64,000 nt of DNA from Tenacibaculum lutimaris (GCF_003610735.1 NZ_RAQM01000008.1:359680-423679), one strand, 5' to 3'; counted from the first letter of the stretch, positions 37,006-44,805 are shown. Numbers and translations are program-made. The notes: generated from the sequence alone by a model not told the origin.

Positions 37006-37875
37006 GTGAAAAAAAGACATTGTAATAATTGTAAAGGAAAAAGAAATCATAAAGAACTCTTTGAAAAGAAAATAAGAGGTGATGATGATGGATTTGTATG
37101 GATTGAAAAATATCAAGTAATAGAATGCCTTGGTTGTGAAAATATTTCATTTCTTAAAATTTATGGAGATGTCACTATGGTAGATTACGATTACGACGGA
37201 AATCCTGAATATTATTATGATGAAACAATTTTTCCATACTTTTTAGAAAAAGGAGATGAATTAAAATACCAATACTATTTACCTGACTCAATTAAGATAA
37301 TCTATAAAGAAACTATTGCCGCTTTCAAAGCCGATTCATATATATTGACAGCTGGAGGATTGAGAGCAATAATTGAGGCAATTTGTAATCACCTTAAAAT
37401 AAAAAAGGATAATTTAGAAAAAAGAATAGATGCTCTTTACAAAAAAGGACACCTAACATTGAGTGAATCTAAAAGATTACATTCAATCAGATTTTTAGGT
37501 AATGATGCTTTACACGAGATATCTAAACCTAAAAAAGAACACCTTTATTTATTATTAGAAATCGTCAATCACCTTCTTGCCAACCTATATATAAATGATA
37601 AAATAATTAAAGGTAAAGTAGATACCATAGTTGACAAATATGAAGATTTTAGTGTCCTTGTCCAAAATTTAATAAATGAAGACTTATTAAAGAAAGAATT
37701 GACATTAGATGAGTTATTAGGGAAATCAAAAAGATTAATTGATAAAACCAAAATAGCTGAATTTGAAAAGAATTTTGAAAAAGATGTTACTGAGAAAAAA
37801 TTGAGTTTTATTAGTTTAACAAAGGAAAAAAAATATAAAATACTAAAAGTACCTGAACAAAGTTTCAGTTGGTAA
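37006..37875 (+). CDS. DUF4145 (HEPN-superfamily) protein, cassette gene 2
   Basis: 289 residues read from a GTG at 37006; the first codons KKRHCNNCKGKRNHKELFE fit a zinc-ribbon start with CxxC near 6-9 and CLGC near 42, so the GTG is accepted although unusual. The central DUF4145 domain contains ILTAGGLRAIIEAICNHLKI near 117 and LHSIRFLGNDALHEISKPKK near 160. A charged C-terminal extension of about 90 residues has no recognised fold. Flanked by inverted GTTAGGCACA and TGTGCCTAAC. Not closely similar to gene 1 outside the domain. Function unknown. Confidence 0.78.
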   Translation: MKKRHCNNCKGKRNHKELFEKKIRGDDDGFVWIEKYQVIECLGCENISFLKIYGDVTMVDYDYDGNPEYYYDETIFPYFLEKGDELKYQYYLPDSIKIIYKETIAAFKADSYILTAGGLRAIIEAICNHLKIKKDNLEKRIDALYKKGHLTLSESKRLHSIRFLGNDALHEISKPKKEHLYLLLEIVNHLLANLYINDKIIKGKVDTIVDKYEDFSVLVQNLINEDLLKKELTLDELLGKSKRLIDKTKIAEFEKNFEKDVTEKKLSFISLTKEKKYKILKVPEQSFSW

Positions 37876-37884
37876 AATAACTGT

Positions 37885-38018
37885 GCCTAACAATGTGTAT
37901 AGTTTATTGCTTTTGATTTTCCTATCGGAAAATCCTCGCAAATTTACTATCTTGGTTTCTTAATCTGAAAATCCTAGCGGATTTTCTCCAGCAACAAACC
38001 ATACACCAACCGTTAACT
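37885..38018 (+). other. attC-like site B between cassette genes 2 and 3
   Basis: Again 134 bases, from GCCTAAC (37885-37891, fits RYYYAAC) to GTTAACT (38012-38018). Left arm AACAATGTGTATAGTTTATTGC pairs well with the right arm GCAACAAACCATACACCAACCGTT (GTGTAT-GTTT-TTGC conserved on both sides). A perfect GAAAATCC-TAGC-GGATTTTC hairpin (37967-37986) lies in the centre, plus a second partial copy of its left half. GCCTAAC matches the start boundary of gene 2. Confidence 0.65.
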
Positions 38019-38036
38019 GCATAAAAAAACACACCT

Positions 38037-38492
38037 ATGAAAAAGTACCATATAGCAGAAATCAATGTAGCTCGAATGAAAGGAGTAAATATTGAAGATC
38101 CTATTATGAAAGAGTTTGTAGATAATTTAGACCGAGTAAACAATTTGGCTGAAAACAGTGAGGGTTTTGTTTGGAGACTAAAAGACGAGAATAATGATGC
38201 TACAAGTTTCAATCCTTATGATGACGAACAGGTAATTATTAATGTTTCTGTTTGGGAATCTATTGAGACTTTGGGTGATTTTGTGTACAAGACTTTTCAT
38301 ACAGATTTCTTGAAAAGAAGAAAAGAATGGTTTCATTCCTACGGAAAGGTGTACACCGCTATGTGGTGGGTACCAGAAGGTGAATATCCTACTATACAAG
38401 AAGCTGTTGATAAATTAGATTATCTACAAAAAAACGGTGCTTCAGAAGTAGCTTTTGATTTCAGAAATAAAATTCCAATGCCAAAAGAGTAA
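38037..38492 (+). CDS. DUF3291 protein, cassette gene 3
   Basis: 151 residues of the DUF3291 family, related in fold to dimeric alpha-beta barrel proteins: HIAEINVARMKGVNIEDPIMKEFVDNLDRVN, SEGFVWRL, NVSVWESIETLGDFVY and AMWWVPEGEYPTIQEA are the family's recurrent blocks. No catalytic role is established for the family. It begins 19 bases after attC-like site B; its own 3' boundary site is missing or decayed, so the array may end here. Confidence 0.82.
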   Translation: MKKYHIAEINVARMKGVNIEDPIMKEFVDNLDRVNNLAENSEGFVWRLKDENNDATSFNPYDDEQVIINVSVWESIETLGDFVYKTFHTDFLKRRKEWFHSYGKVYTAMWWVPEGEYPTIQEAVDKLDYLQKNGASEVAFDFRNKIPMPKE

Positions 38493-38629
38493 CTAACAAC
38501 TTAATTCTTAGCGAAACTAGCTAATGATTATACTTCTACATTTTTGTTTGTTTCTATTTTTATGTCTTTAACTACTTCCTAAAAGAAGTAAAAATACTTC
38601 TGTAAATAAATTCCAAGTGATTATACTTA

Positions 38630-38670
38630 TAATAAACAGGTTAATATAATTTGAAACCCTGTTTATTTTA
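38630..38670 (+). other. Hairpin in the 5' region of the cupin gene
   Basis: AATAAACAGG and CCTGTTTATT form a 10-base-pair stem about 30 bases upstream of the cupin ATG. TAATTTG in the loop resembles a -7 element, so this could be a promoter with a palindromic operator; unproven. Confidence 0.35.
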
Positions 38671-38699
38671 ACTATATTAAGCACCTAAAAATCAACAAG

Positions 38700-39164
38700 A
38701 TGAAAACAAGCAAACTAAACCTGTTAACCCTTATCCTAGCTTTTTTAGCTATCGGATTAAATGCTCAAAGCAATGGTGTTTCAAACACTGAAACTTCTAT
38801 TGCTACAACTGTTAATAATAAGAGTTTGAAATGGCTTCCTGCTCCTGATTTCTTTCCTAACTGTTCTTTTACAATACTTCATGGCGATATATCTAAACCT
38901 AATTTAGATTTTTTCTTTAGAATAGAACCTAATACAGAAGTTATAAGTCACACACATAAATCACCTGAACGAATGATTTTAATTTCAGGAGATTTAGAAG
39001 TGCAATACCAAGGAGAAAAAGCTACCGTATTAAAAGCGGGTTCTTATGCCTATGGTCCTGCAAAAAAACCGCACAGGGCTAAATGTTTAAATAATGGTCC
39101 TTGTGTTTTATTTATCGCAATGGTTGACCCTTTTGATGCGGTACCTATTAAAAAAGAAAAGTAA
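38700..39164 (+). CDS. Secreted cupin-domain protein
   Basis: 154 residues with a signal peptide (MKTSKLNLLTLILAFLAIGLNAQS, cleavage near 22) and a single cupin barrel: PNTEVISHTHKSPERMILISGDLEVQYQGE (about 80-110) with the HxH and Glu metal ligands, and SYAYGPAKKPHRAKC with the second-motif His. Periplasmic or secreted. The substrate is unknown; related proteins are small-molecule binders or dioxygenase-like. It has its own promoter region and a terminator. Confidence 0.82.
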   Translation: MKTSKLNLLTLILAFLAIGLNAQSNGVSNTETSIATTVNNKSLKWLPAPDFFPNCSFTILHGDISKPNLDFFFRIEPNTEVISHTHKSPERMILISGDLEVQYQGEKATVLKAGSYAYGPAKKPHRAKCLNNGPCVLFIAMVDPFDAVPIKKEK

Positions 39165-39184
39165 TACTTGTTATAAAAAATAAG

Positions 39185-39213
39185 AAAAGCAGCAAATAGT
39201 ATTTGCTGCTTTT
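39185..39213 (+). terminator. Terminator of the cupin gene
   Basis: Perfect 13-base-pair stem (AAAAGCAGCAAAT with ATTTGCTGCTTTT), 3-base loop, then more T. It is bidirectional in principle and also faces the convergent ecotin gene. Confidence 0.85.
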
Positions 39214-39251
39214 TTTATATAAAGCTAGAATAAAGCACAACGCTTTTAAGT

Positions 39252-39755
39252 TTATTTTTGTTTCACCTCACTAGCATGATACACATCATCCTCTGCTTTA
39301 AATATCTTAAATTGAACTTCGTAACCTTCTGGAACATAAATAACAATTGGTAATTTTCCATTATACCTTACTGTTTGTGGCTGGCTAGAAATGAATTTTC
39401 TTACTGTACTACTTTCAAAACAAGCCATTCGAGTAGATATAACTCCGCCATCAGTTTTAAAATCATAATACGAATACCCCCATCCTTTAAGATCCTTTTT
39501 CTCTATACTTCCTACAAGTCCGTGCTTATTACAAGTATCTACTTCCATCCATTTTCCAATAACAAATTCTATTTTTTTGTTACTATCATTAGCTGAATGA
39601 GGAACTTCTATAACCATTTGTTTAAACCCTTTTTCTGGTTTAGGATATATTGATGTATCTACTTTTTTAAAAGAGGATTGCCCTACAGCCATAGAAGTAA
39701 TAGTGAAGAATGTTATTAAAAATAATTTAGTGATTTGCCCTGAAATTGTTCTCAT
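39252..39755 (-). CDS. eco: Ecotin-like serine protease inhibitor
   Basis: 167 residues with a signal peptide (cleavage near SMAVGQ, residue 26). The mature part aligns by eye with E. coli ecotin along its length: YPKPEKGFKQMVIEVP, FVIGKWMEVDTCNKHGLVGSIEKKDLKGWGYSYYDF, GGVISTRMACFES, VRYNGKLPIVIYVPEG. Both disulfide cysteines (DTC and MAC) are kept. The P1 residue, Met84 in E. coli, is Arg109 here (STRMAC), which favours trypsin-like targets. It should protect the periplasm from foreign serine proteases. It lies convergent to the cupin gene as a single-gene unit. Confidence 0.88.
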   Translation of the reverse strand: MRTISGQITKLFLITFFTITSMAVGQSSFKKVDTSIYPKPEKGFKQMVIEVPHSANDSNKKIEFVIGKWMEVDTCNKHGLVGSIEKKDLKGWGYSYYDFKTDGGVISTRMACFESSTVRKFISSQPQTVRYNGKLPIVIYVPEGYEVQFKIFKAEDDVYHASEVKQK

Positions 39756-40097
39756 AATAAAATAATTTTCCTAGAGCTTCTCAACATGTATGCCAAAGGT
39801 TCATCTAACTAAGACTTTTGTATTCATTCTTAAATCATTTACCATTCTTTTAACAACTATTAAAAGTGGTGTCATAATACAAAGTTACTGTCTATCAACT
39901 TGTTATACAGCTAACTACTATAACTAAGATTTACTAGTATAACTACATTATTTGTGCGAATTTTTATTTTGTTTTATATTGGGTGTTTGAAACAAGAAAA
40001 ATAAAATTGCTAAAAACTCTACTTATCACATTTTAATACACGGATAAAAGAAGTTTTAGTTCTTTTATAGCGAGTTGTGTAATTAACAAAAAAATCT
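39756..40097. other. 342-base gene-free stretch holding element E
   Basis: No gene seen. The left part (39756-39937) is AT-rich and carries the ecotin promoter region. The right part (39938-40080) is palindromic element E, annotated separately. Confidence 0.6.
39938..40080 (+). repeat. Palindromic element E upstream of the DUF2971 gene
   Basis: 143 bases from TATAAC (39938) to GTTGTGT (40074-40080), aligning throughout with element D (36036-36181): shared blocks CGA(A)TTTTTATTTTGT, TTGAAACAAGA, AATAAAATTGCTAAAA, ACGGATAAAAG and AGTTGT. It folds similarly (GCTAAAA with TTTTAG; AAGAA with TTCTT). It ends 17 bases before the DUF2971 ATG. Confidence 0.7.
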
Positions 40098-40904
40098 ATG
40101 AAACCAAAATTACCTGAAATAGTATATAAATATAGGAGTTGGACAAATGACTATCATAAAAACGTCTTGCTTAAAAGACAAGTTTTTCTTTCGCCTCCAT
40201 CTGATTTTAATGATCCTTTCGACTGTCGTGTAACAAAAAATCATCATTTATTAAATACACCTGAAAGAATAGAAGAATATATTGAAAAAGGAATTAACAG
40301 TAATTTAGAATATCTCATATCACAAGGTAGAAATATCGAATTTGAAAGAAATCATTTAAGAGAAAGACTTCAAAATCTTGACCAATATCAAAAAGAATTT
40401 GAAGATTTAGATATTGAATATACAGATAAATATCTTGGTGTTCTATCTTTAAGCGAAAGATGGAATTCTATACTTATGTGGAGCCATTACGGAGATTTTC
40501 ACAAAGGCTATTGTGTCGGATTTGATGAGGAAATTATAAGAACCAGTGGATATTTTGGAAAAGGAGGTAGAGTAACATATACGAATGATTTACCTAAAAT
40601 TGACCCAATAAATGCAGAAAATGAGATTATGACAAGTTTTTATCAAACTCATTTTAAAGCAAAAGACTGGAAATATGAAGAAGAGTACAGACTGACTAAA
40701 TTATACTTTGACAAACCCAATGAAGAACCAAACAGAGTAGCAATATTACCAGAAAATAGTATTCGTGAAGTTATAATAGGATTGAATGCATCTAATGAAC
40801 ATAAGAAAGAAATCATCTCTTTTTGCAAGGAAAAAACAATTCCTGTTTATCAATCGAAAAAGGAACAATATAAGTTCAGATTAAAACGTGAATTAATAAA
40901 CTAA
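40098..40904 (+). CDS. DUF2971 protein, cassette gene 4
   Basis: 268 residues of the DUF2971 family: VYKYRSWTNDYHKNVLLKRQVFLSPPSDFNDPFDC at the N-terminus, LSERWNSILMWSHYGDFHKGYCVGFD near 115-145, KAKDWKYEEEYRLTKL near 195 and IREVIIGLNAS near 225. The family is widespread in accessory and defence regions and its activity is not established. Its 5' end abuts element E and its 3' end (from 40911) a half attC-like site. Codon use is AT-rich, similar to cassette genes 1 and 2. Confidence 0.82.
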   Translation: MKPKLPEIVYKYRSWTNDYHKNVLLKRQVFLSPPSDFNDPFDCRVTKNHHLLNTPERIEEYIEKGINSNLEYLISQGRNIEFERNHLRERLQNLDQYQKEFEDLDIEYTDKYLGVLSLSERWNSILMWSHYGDFHKGYCVGFDEEIIRTSGYFGKGGRVTYTNDLPKIDPINAENEIMTSFYQTHFKAKDWKYEEEYRLTKLYFDKPNEEPNRVAILPENSIREVIIGLNASNEHKKEIISFCKEKTIPVYQSKKEQYKFRLKRELIN

Positions 40905-40907
40905 CTG

Positions 40908-40960
40908 TGTCTAACAATGCCTATAACTAATTGCTTGTTCTCGTCTACTTCTGAAAACTA
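40908..40960 (+). other. Left half of an attC-like site (site C)
   Basis: TGTCTAACAATGCCTATAACTAATTGCTTG and a CTACTT..GAAAA stretch match the left half of sites A and B, but the central hairpin and right arm are absent before the next gene. It looks like a truncated site where the array was cut. Confidence 0.5.
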
Positions 40961-40985
40961 AACCTTTAACCAAGTACGTAAACTT

Positions 40986-41444
40986 ATGAAAAAACTACAA
41001 TTTAAGAAAGATATTAATGCATCAGCAGAAAAAGTGTATAACACAATGCTTGGTATTGATACTATTGATACCTACCAGCAATGGACAGCTGAGTTTAACC
41101 CAACCTCAACCTATGAAGGGAACTGGGAAAAGGGAAGTAAAATCTATTTTGTGGGAACAGATAAAGATGGTAAAAAAGGTGGGATGGTCTCAGAAATTGT
41201 AGATAATATTCCTTTTGAGTTTGTTTCCATTCGTCATAACGGAATCTTAGATGGTGAGAATGAAATTACTAAAGGTCCTGAAATTGAAAAATGGGCTGGT
41301 TCTTTAGAAAATTATTCATTTCATGAACGTAACGGTATCACCACAATAACAATAGATTGCGATGTAGCAGACGACTACCTTGATTATTTTAACTCTACTT
41401 GGGATAAAGCTTTGAATAAACTTAAAGAGATTTCTGAAAAATAG
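40986..41444 (+). CDS. SRPBCC (START/Bet v1-like) family protein
   Basis: 152 residues: LQFKKDINASAEKVYNTMLGI at the N-terminus, a Trp-rich middle (YEGNWEKGSKIYFVG) and C-terminal YLDYFNSTWDKALNKLKEI helix, the profile of AHSA1-like SRPBCC hydrophobic-ligand binding proteins. Cytosolic. Ligand unknown. It follows the truncated attC-like site and closes the island, with a hairpin just after its stop. Confidence 0.85.
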   Translation: MKKLQFKKDINASAEKVYNTMLGIDTIDTYQQWTAEFNPTSTYEGNWEKGSKIYFVGTDKDGKKGGMVSEIVDNIPFEFVSIRHNGILDGENEITKGPEIEKWAGSLENYSFHERNGITTITIDCDVADDYLDYFNSTWDKALNKLKEISEK

Positions 41445-41468
41445 CGTACGAATAACATCCGTACGCTA
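41442..41468 (+). terminator. Hairpin after the SRPBCC gene
   Basis: Perfect 9-base-pair stem TAGCGTACG / CGTACGCTA, 9-base loop, including the SRPBCC stop codon. The following T-tract is weak (ATACATAAAATC), so termination is likely but not certain. Confidence 0.55.
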
Positions 41469-41504
41469 TACATAAAATCATTTATTCAGATAAGCAAAGA
41501 CTGT

Positions 41505-42392
41505 CTATTGAAACAAATCAGAAGATAAATAACGATCACCTCTATCACAAATGATAGCTACAATAACCCCTTTATCAATAGTTTTGGCTATTTCTAGGGC
41601 TGCATGTACCGCTCCTCCACTACTCATTCCTGCAAAAACACCTTCTTCTTGTGCTAACTTTCTGGTCATGTTTTTAGCATCGTTTTCGTCTAACTCAATC
41701 ACTTGATCTACCTTACTTTTGTTAAAGAATTTTGGTTGGTATTCGGGAGTCCATTTACGAATTCCAGGAATTTTAGCTCCGTCTTTAGGTTGTGCCCCTA
41801 TGATTTGTACTTCTGAATTTTGTTCTTTTAAATAAGTAGAAACTCCCATAATGGTTCCTGTAGTTCCCATTGCCGATACAAAATGAGTTACTTCTCCTTC
41901 TGTATCGTTCCAAATTTCTGGACCTGTGGTTTTATAGTGTGCTTTCCAGTTATCAGTATTTTCAAACTGGTTCAGCATAAAATAGCCTTTTTTATAGCGT
42001 AGTTCTAAGGCTACATCTCTAGAACCTTCAATACCTTTTTCTGCATCTGTTAAAATAACCTCAGCTCCGTAAGCACGCATAGTTTTAACACGTTCTTCAG
42101 TAGAATTTTCTGGCATCACCAATACCATATTTACTCCTAAAACTTTTGCCATGAGCGCTAACGCAATTCCTGTGTTTCCACTAGTTGCTTCTACTAAATA
42201 ATCTCCTTGACGAATATTTTTCCTTTTAATAGCTTCAGCAATCATATTAAAGGCTGCCCTATCTTTTACACTTCCGCCAGGGTTATTTCCTTCTAGTTTT
42301 AATAATAGTTTTACGCCTTCTTTTTGAAGAATATTTGAAACTTCTATTAGTGGCGTATTCCCTATACTATCTATAATTGTTTTAGTTTTCAT
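41505..42392 (-). CDS. cysM: Cysteine synthase (O-acetylserine sulfhydrylase)
   Basis: PLP-dependent formation of cysteine from O-acetylserine and sulfide. 295 residues from the ATG at 42390-42392; the upstream open codons overlap the cysE end and are not needed. Motifs: PLP lysine in GGSVKDRAAFN near 45, TSGNTGIALAL near 70, GTTGTIMGVS near 175, and MSSGG near 255. The symbol cysM is chosen because the sequence resembles the B isoform (GIRKWTPEYQP). It is the last gene of the sulfur superoperon. Confidence 0.92.
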   Translation of the reverse strand: MKTKTIIDSIGNTPLIEVSNILQKEGVKLLLKLEGNNPGGSVKDRAAFNMIAEAIKRKNIRQGDYLVEATSGNTGIALALMAKVLGVNMVLVMPENSTEERVKTMRAYGAEVILTDAEKGIEGSRDVALELRYKKGYFMLNQFENTDNWKAHYKTTGPEIWNDTEGEVTHFVSAMGTTGTIMGVSTYLKEQNSEVQIIGAQPKDGAKIPGIRKWTPEYQPKFFNKSKVDQVIELDENDAKNMTRKLAQEEGVFAGMSSGGAVHAALEIAKTIDKGVIVAIICDRGDRYLSSDLFQ

Positions 42393-42411
42393 GGTTAATT
42401 TGGTACCTACA

Positions 42412-43155
42412 TCATTTAACATAGGATTTTCTAGTGGTTATTTTATTTTCTGACTCATAGGTTACAATAGATCCTTCGGGTACAGAGGTGGTTACGCAAA
42501 CATTTGCACCTATTACGCTATCTCTTCCTATTACTACATCTCCTCCTAAGATAGTTGCGTTCGCATAAATGGTTACATTATTTTCAATCGTTGGATGCCT
42601 TTTTGTGGATGCTAATTCTTTTTTTACTTGAATTCCTCCTAAGGTAACTCCTTGGTATATTTTTACGTTTTCTTTAATAATGGTGGTTTCTCCAATAACA
42701 ATTCCTGTTGCATGATCTATAAAAAACGAATCGCCAATTGCTGCTCCTGGATGGATGTCCGTTCCTGTGAGTCCATGCGCATATTCACTCATCATTCTTG
42801 GTAAAATTGGAATTTCCATTTTATACAATTCATGACTCAATCGATATACGGCAATGGCATGAAATCCCGGATAGGCTAAATACACCTCTCCTAAGCTTTT
42901 ACAAGCTGGATCAGTCTTTTCAAATGCCTTGGCATCTAAATCTAACTTTTCTCGTATTTCACAAAACGTTTGTTGATATACTGCCCATACTTCCGAAGCA
43001 TTTTCAATAGCTAAGCCATTTAAAATTTTTTCAAACTTTTCTTTTAAATGATTTGCTTTTTCTTGACATACATCATTAAACAATGCGTAAAATAATTGTT
43101 TTGTAAAGTTTTCTACATCATCTTTTAATGATAAATCGTATTGTTTGAATTGCAT
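42412..43155 (-). CDS. cysE: Serine O-acetyltransferase
   Basis: Makes O-acetylserine, the carbon acceptor of sulfide. 247 residues: an N-terminal helical domain (about 1-120), then the left-handed beta-helix of hexapeptide repeats with DIHPGAAIGDSFFIDHATGIVIGETTIIKENVKIYQGVTLGG (about 135-180) and IENNVTIYANATILGG. The C-terminus lacks the long tail seen in some isoforms and ends ITTRKSYVK. It directly precedes cysM, the two enzymes of one reaction sequence. Confidence 0.92.
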   Translation of the reverse strand: MQFKQYDLSLKDDVENFTKQLFYALFNDVCQEKANHLKEKFEKILNGLAIENASEVWAVYQQTFCEIREKLDLDAKAFEKTDPACKSLGEVYLAYPGFHAIAVYRLSHELYKMEIPILPRMMSEYAHGLTGTDIHPGAAIGDSFFIDHATGIVIGETTIIKENVKIYQGVTLGGIQVKKELASTKRHPTIENNVTIYANATILGGDVVIGRDSVIGANVCVTTSVPEGSIVTYESENKITTRKSYVK

Positions 43156-43178
43156 TTATTAATTTTTTACAAAAATAA

Positions 43179-43523
43179 CTAACTTTCAGGAGCTAACTCA
43201 ACTTCAAGCCCTTCTAATTCAGGAGTCATTTGAATCTGGCATCCTAATCGGCTATTTTCTTCTACATGAAATGCTTCTGCTAGCATCGCGTCTTCATCAT
43301 CGTTCATTTCTGGCAATTCATGATTCGATTTCACATAACATTGACAAGAGGCACACATTGCCATTCCTCCACAGATTCCAATAGTTCCTTCAGGAGCTAA
43401 TTCGTATGATCGAACAACTTCCATTAAGTTCATTGCCATATCTGTCGGAGCAACTACCTCATGCATTACACCTTCACGGTCTGTTATTTTTATATTGATG
43501 TCTTGATTATCCATTTGTAACAA
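43179..43523 (-). CDS. [2Fe-2S] ferredoxin (adrenodoxin type)
   Basis: 114 residues with the cluster motif C-x5-C-x2-C in GICGGMAMCASCQC near 50-62 and a fourth Cys in SRLGCQIQM near 92; acidic, as expected of a ferredoxin. It lies between a ferredoxin reductase and cysE, so it probably carries electrons from that reductase to sulfite reductase or related steps. The ISC-assembly ferredoxin is an alternative role by sequence. Confidence 0.88.
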   Translation of the reverse strand: MLQMDNQDINIKITDREGVMHEVVAPTDMAMNLMEVVRSYELAPEGTIGICGGMAMCASCQCYVKSNHELPEMNDDEDAMLAEAFHVEENSRLGCQIQMTPELEGLEVELAPES

Positions 43524-43651
43524 TTTCTTAAAGAAATCAGTAGTTAGAAGTTGGGTGTTGAGCTCATGTTTGAAGAAATAATCAAATTAAAATCTGTATT
43601 TGACAACAAGCCTGTACCACAACTCCTATCTACTTCATTTCTAAATCTCGT

Positions 43652-44707
43652 CTATTGAATTGCTTTCACTACTGCTTTTGGTGCTTCTTTTCTTGTTCCG
43701 TCGAAACCGTCTACACCACCAACAGTAGTATACTTCATCACATATTTTTTATCTGGATGGATTCGTTTATATGCACTTTGACACATTAGTGTTGCTTCAT
43801 GGAATCCACACAAAATCAATTTTAGTTTTCCTGGATACGTATTCACATCTCCAATCGCATAGATACCTTCTACATTTGTTTGATAATCTAACGCGTTGTT
43901 TACTTTAATGGCATTCTTCTCAATTTCTAATCCCCAGTTGGCTATCGGTCCTAGCTTTGGCGCTAATCCAAACAACGGAATAAAATGATCTGCATCTATC
44001 ATGTAAGGTTCTTTCCCTTTTTCTTCTACTACAACACCTGTTACATGATTTTCTCCTAATACTGCTTTTACCTCAGCTGGTGTAATTAAGTTTATCTTTC
44101 CTAAATTCTTTAACTCTTGAACTTTTTCTACAGAGTCTAACGCTCCTCTAAATTCATTTCTTCGGTGAATTAAGGTTACCGATTTTGCTACATCTGTTAA
44201 GAAAATAGACCAATCTAAAGCAGAATCTCCTCCTCCAGCAATTACCACATCTTTATCGCGATACAGTTCTGGTTCTTTAATCATATACTCTACTCCTTTG
44301 TCTTCAAAGTCAGCAATATTTGGAATCGGTGGTTTACGAGGTTCAAAACTTCCCAATCCTCCTGCAATAGCTACTACAGGTGCTTGGTGTTTGGTTCCTT
44401 TATTGGTGGTTACGATAAACGTTCCGTCGTCTTGCTTTTCGATGGTATCAGCACGTTCCCCTAAAGTAAATCCAGGTTCAAACTGCTTGATTTGTTCCAT
44501 CAAGTTCTTTGTTAAATCTCCTGCTAAAATTTCTGGATATGCTGGAATATCGTAAATAGGTTTCTTTGGATAAATTTCTGAACATTGCCCTCCTGGTTGT
44601 GGTAAGGCATCAATTAAATGACAACGTAATTTTAACAATCCTGCTTCAAAAACGGTGAATAGCCCTGTAGGACCTGCTCCAATAATTAATATATCTGTTT
44701 GTATCAT
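43652..44707 (-). CDS. Ferredoxin--NADP reductase, thioredoxin-reductase-like
   Basis: 351 residues with two nucleotide folds: FAD motif DILIIGAGPTGLFTVFEAG at the N-terminus and NAD(P)H motif VVIAGGGDSALDW near 155, plus FAD-contact GIYAIGDVNTYPGKLKLI near 290. No redox-active CxxC is present at the thioredoxin reductase position, which is the mark of the Bacillus/green-sulfur-bacterial type FNR. Next to a 2Fe-2S ferredoxin gene in the sulfate-reduction cluster, so it likely powers sulfite reduction. Confidence 0.9.
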   Translation of the reverse strand: MIQTDILIIGAGPTGLFTVFEAGLLKLRCHLIDALPQPGGQCSEIYPKKPIYDIPAYPEILAGDLTKNLMEQIKQFEPGFTLGERADTIEKQDDGTFIVTTNKGTKHQAPVVAIAGGLGSFEPRKPPIPNIADFEDKGVEYMIKEPELYRDKDVVIAGGGDSALDWSIFLTDVAKSVTLIHRRNEFRGALDSVEKVQELKNLGKINLITPAEVKAVLGENHVTGVVVEEKGKEPYMIDADHFIPLFGLAPKLGPIANWGLEIEKNAIKVNNALDYQTNVEGIYAIGDVNTYPGKLKLILCGFHEATLMCQSAYKRIHPDKKYVMKYTTVGGVDGFDGTRKEAPKAVVKAIQ

Positions 44708-44721
44708 GTTCTTATTATTTT

Positions 44722-44804
44722 GTCATTACGAGGTTTCCAATGAATTGGAAAACGAAGTAATCTGTTTGTCGACTAACAGATTGCTTCACTTTATTCGCAA
44801 TGAC
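44722..44804. repeat. 83-bp palindromic interspersed element, copy 2
   Basis: GTCATTACGAGG...CGCAATGAC with a core AATCTG-TTTGTCGACTAA-CAGATT, homologous to 27316-27388. Inside the sulfur operon between the siroheme-synthase gene and the reductase gene. A small TTCCAAT-GA-ATTGGAA hairpin is inserted in this copy. Confidence 0.75.
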
Positions 44805-44805
44805 G

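Noticed and set aside
36036..38018. CRISPR array
   Set aside because: The repeats are long (134-146 bases), imperfect, and separated by genes rather than by short spacers.
35951..41468. Toxin-antitoxin or phage-defence island
   Set aside because: DUF4145 and DUF2971 occur in defence loci, but there are no paired antitoxin, nuclease or helicase genes and the genes are separated by recombination-like sites, so a cassette array fits better.
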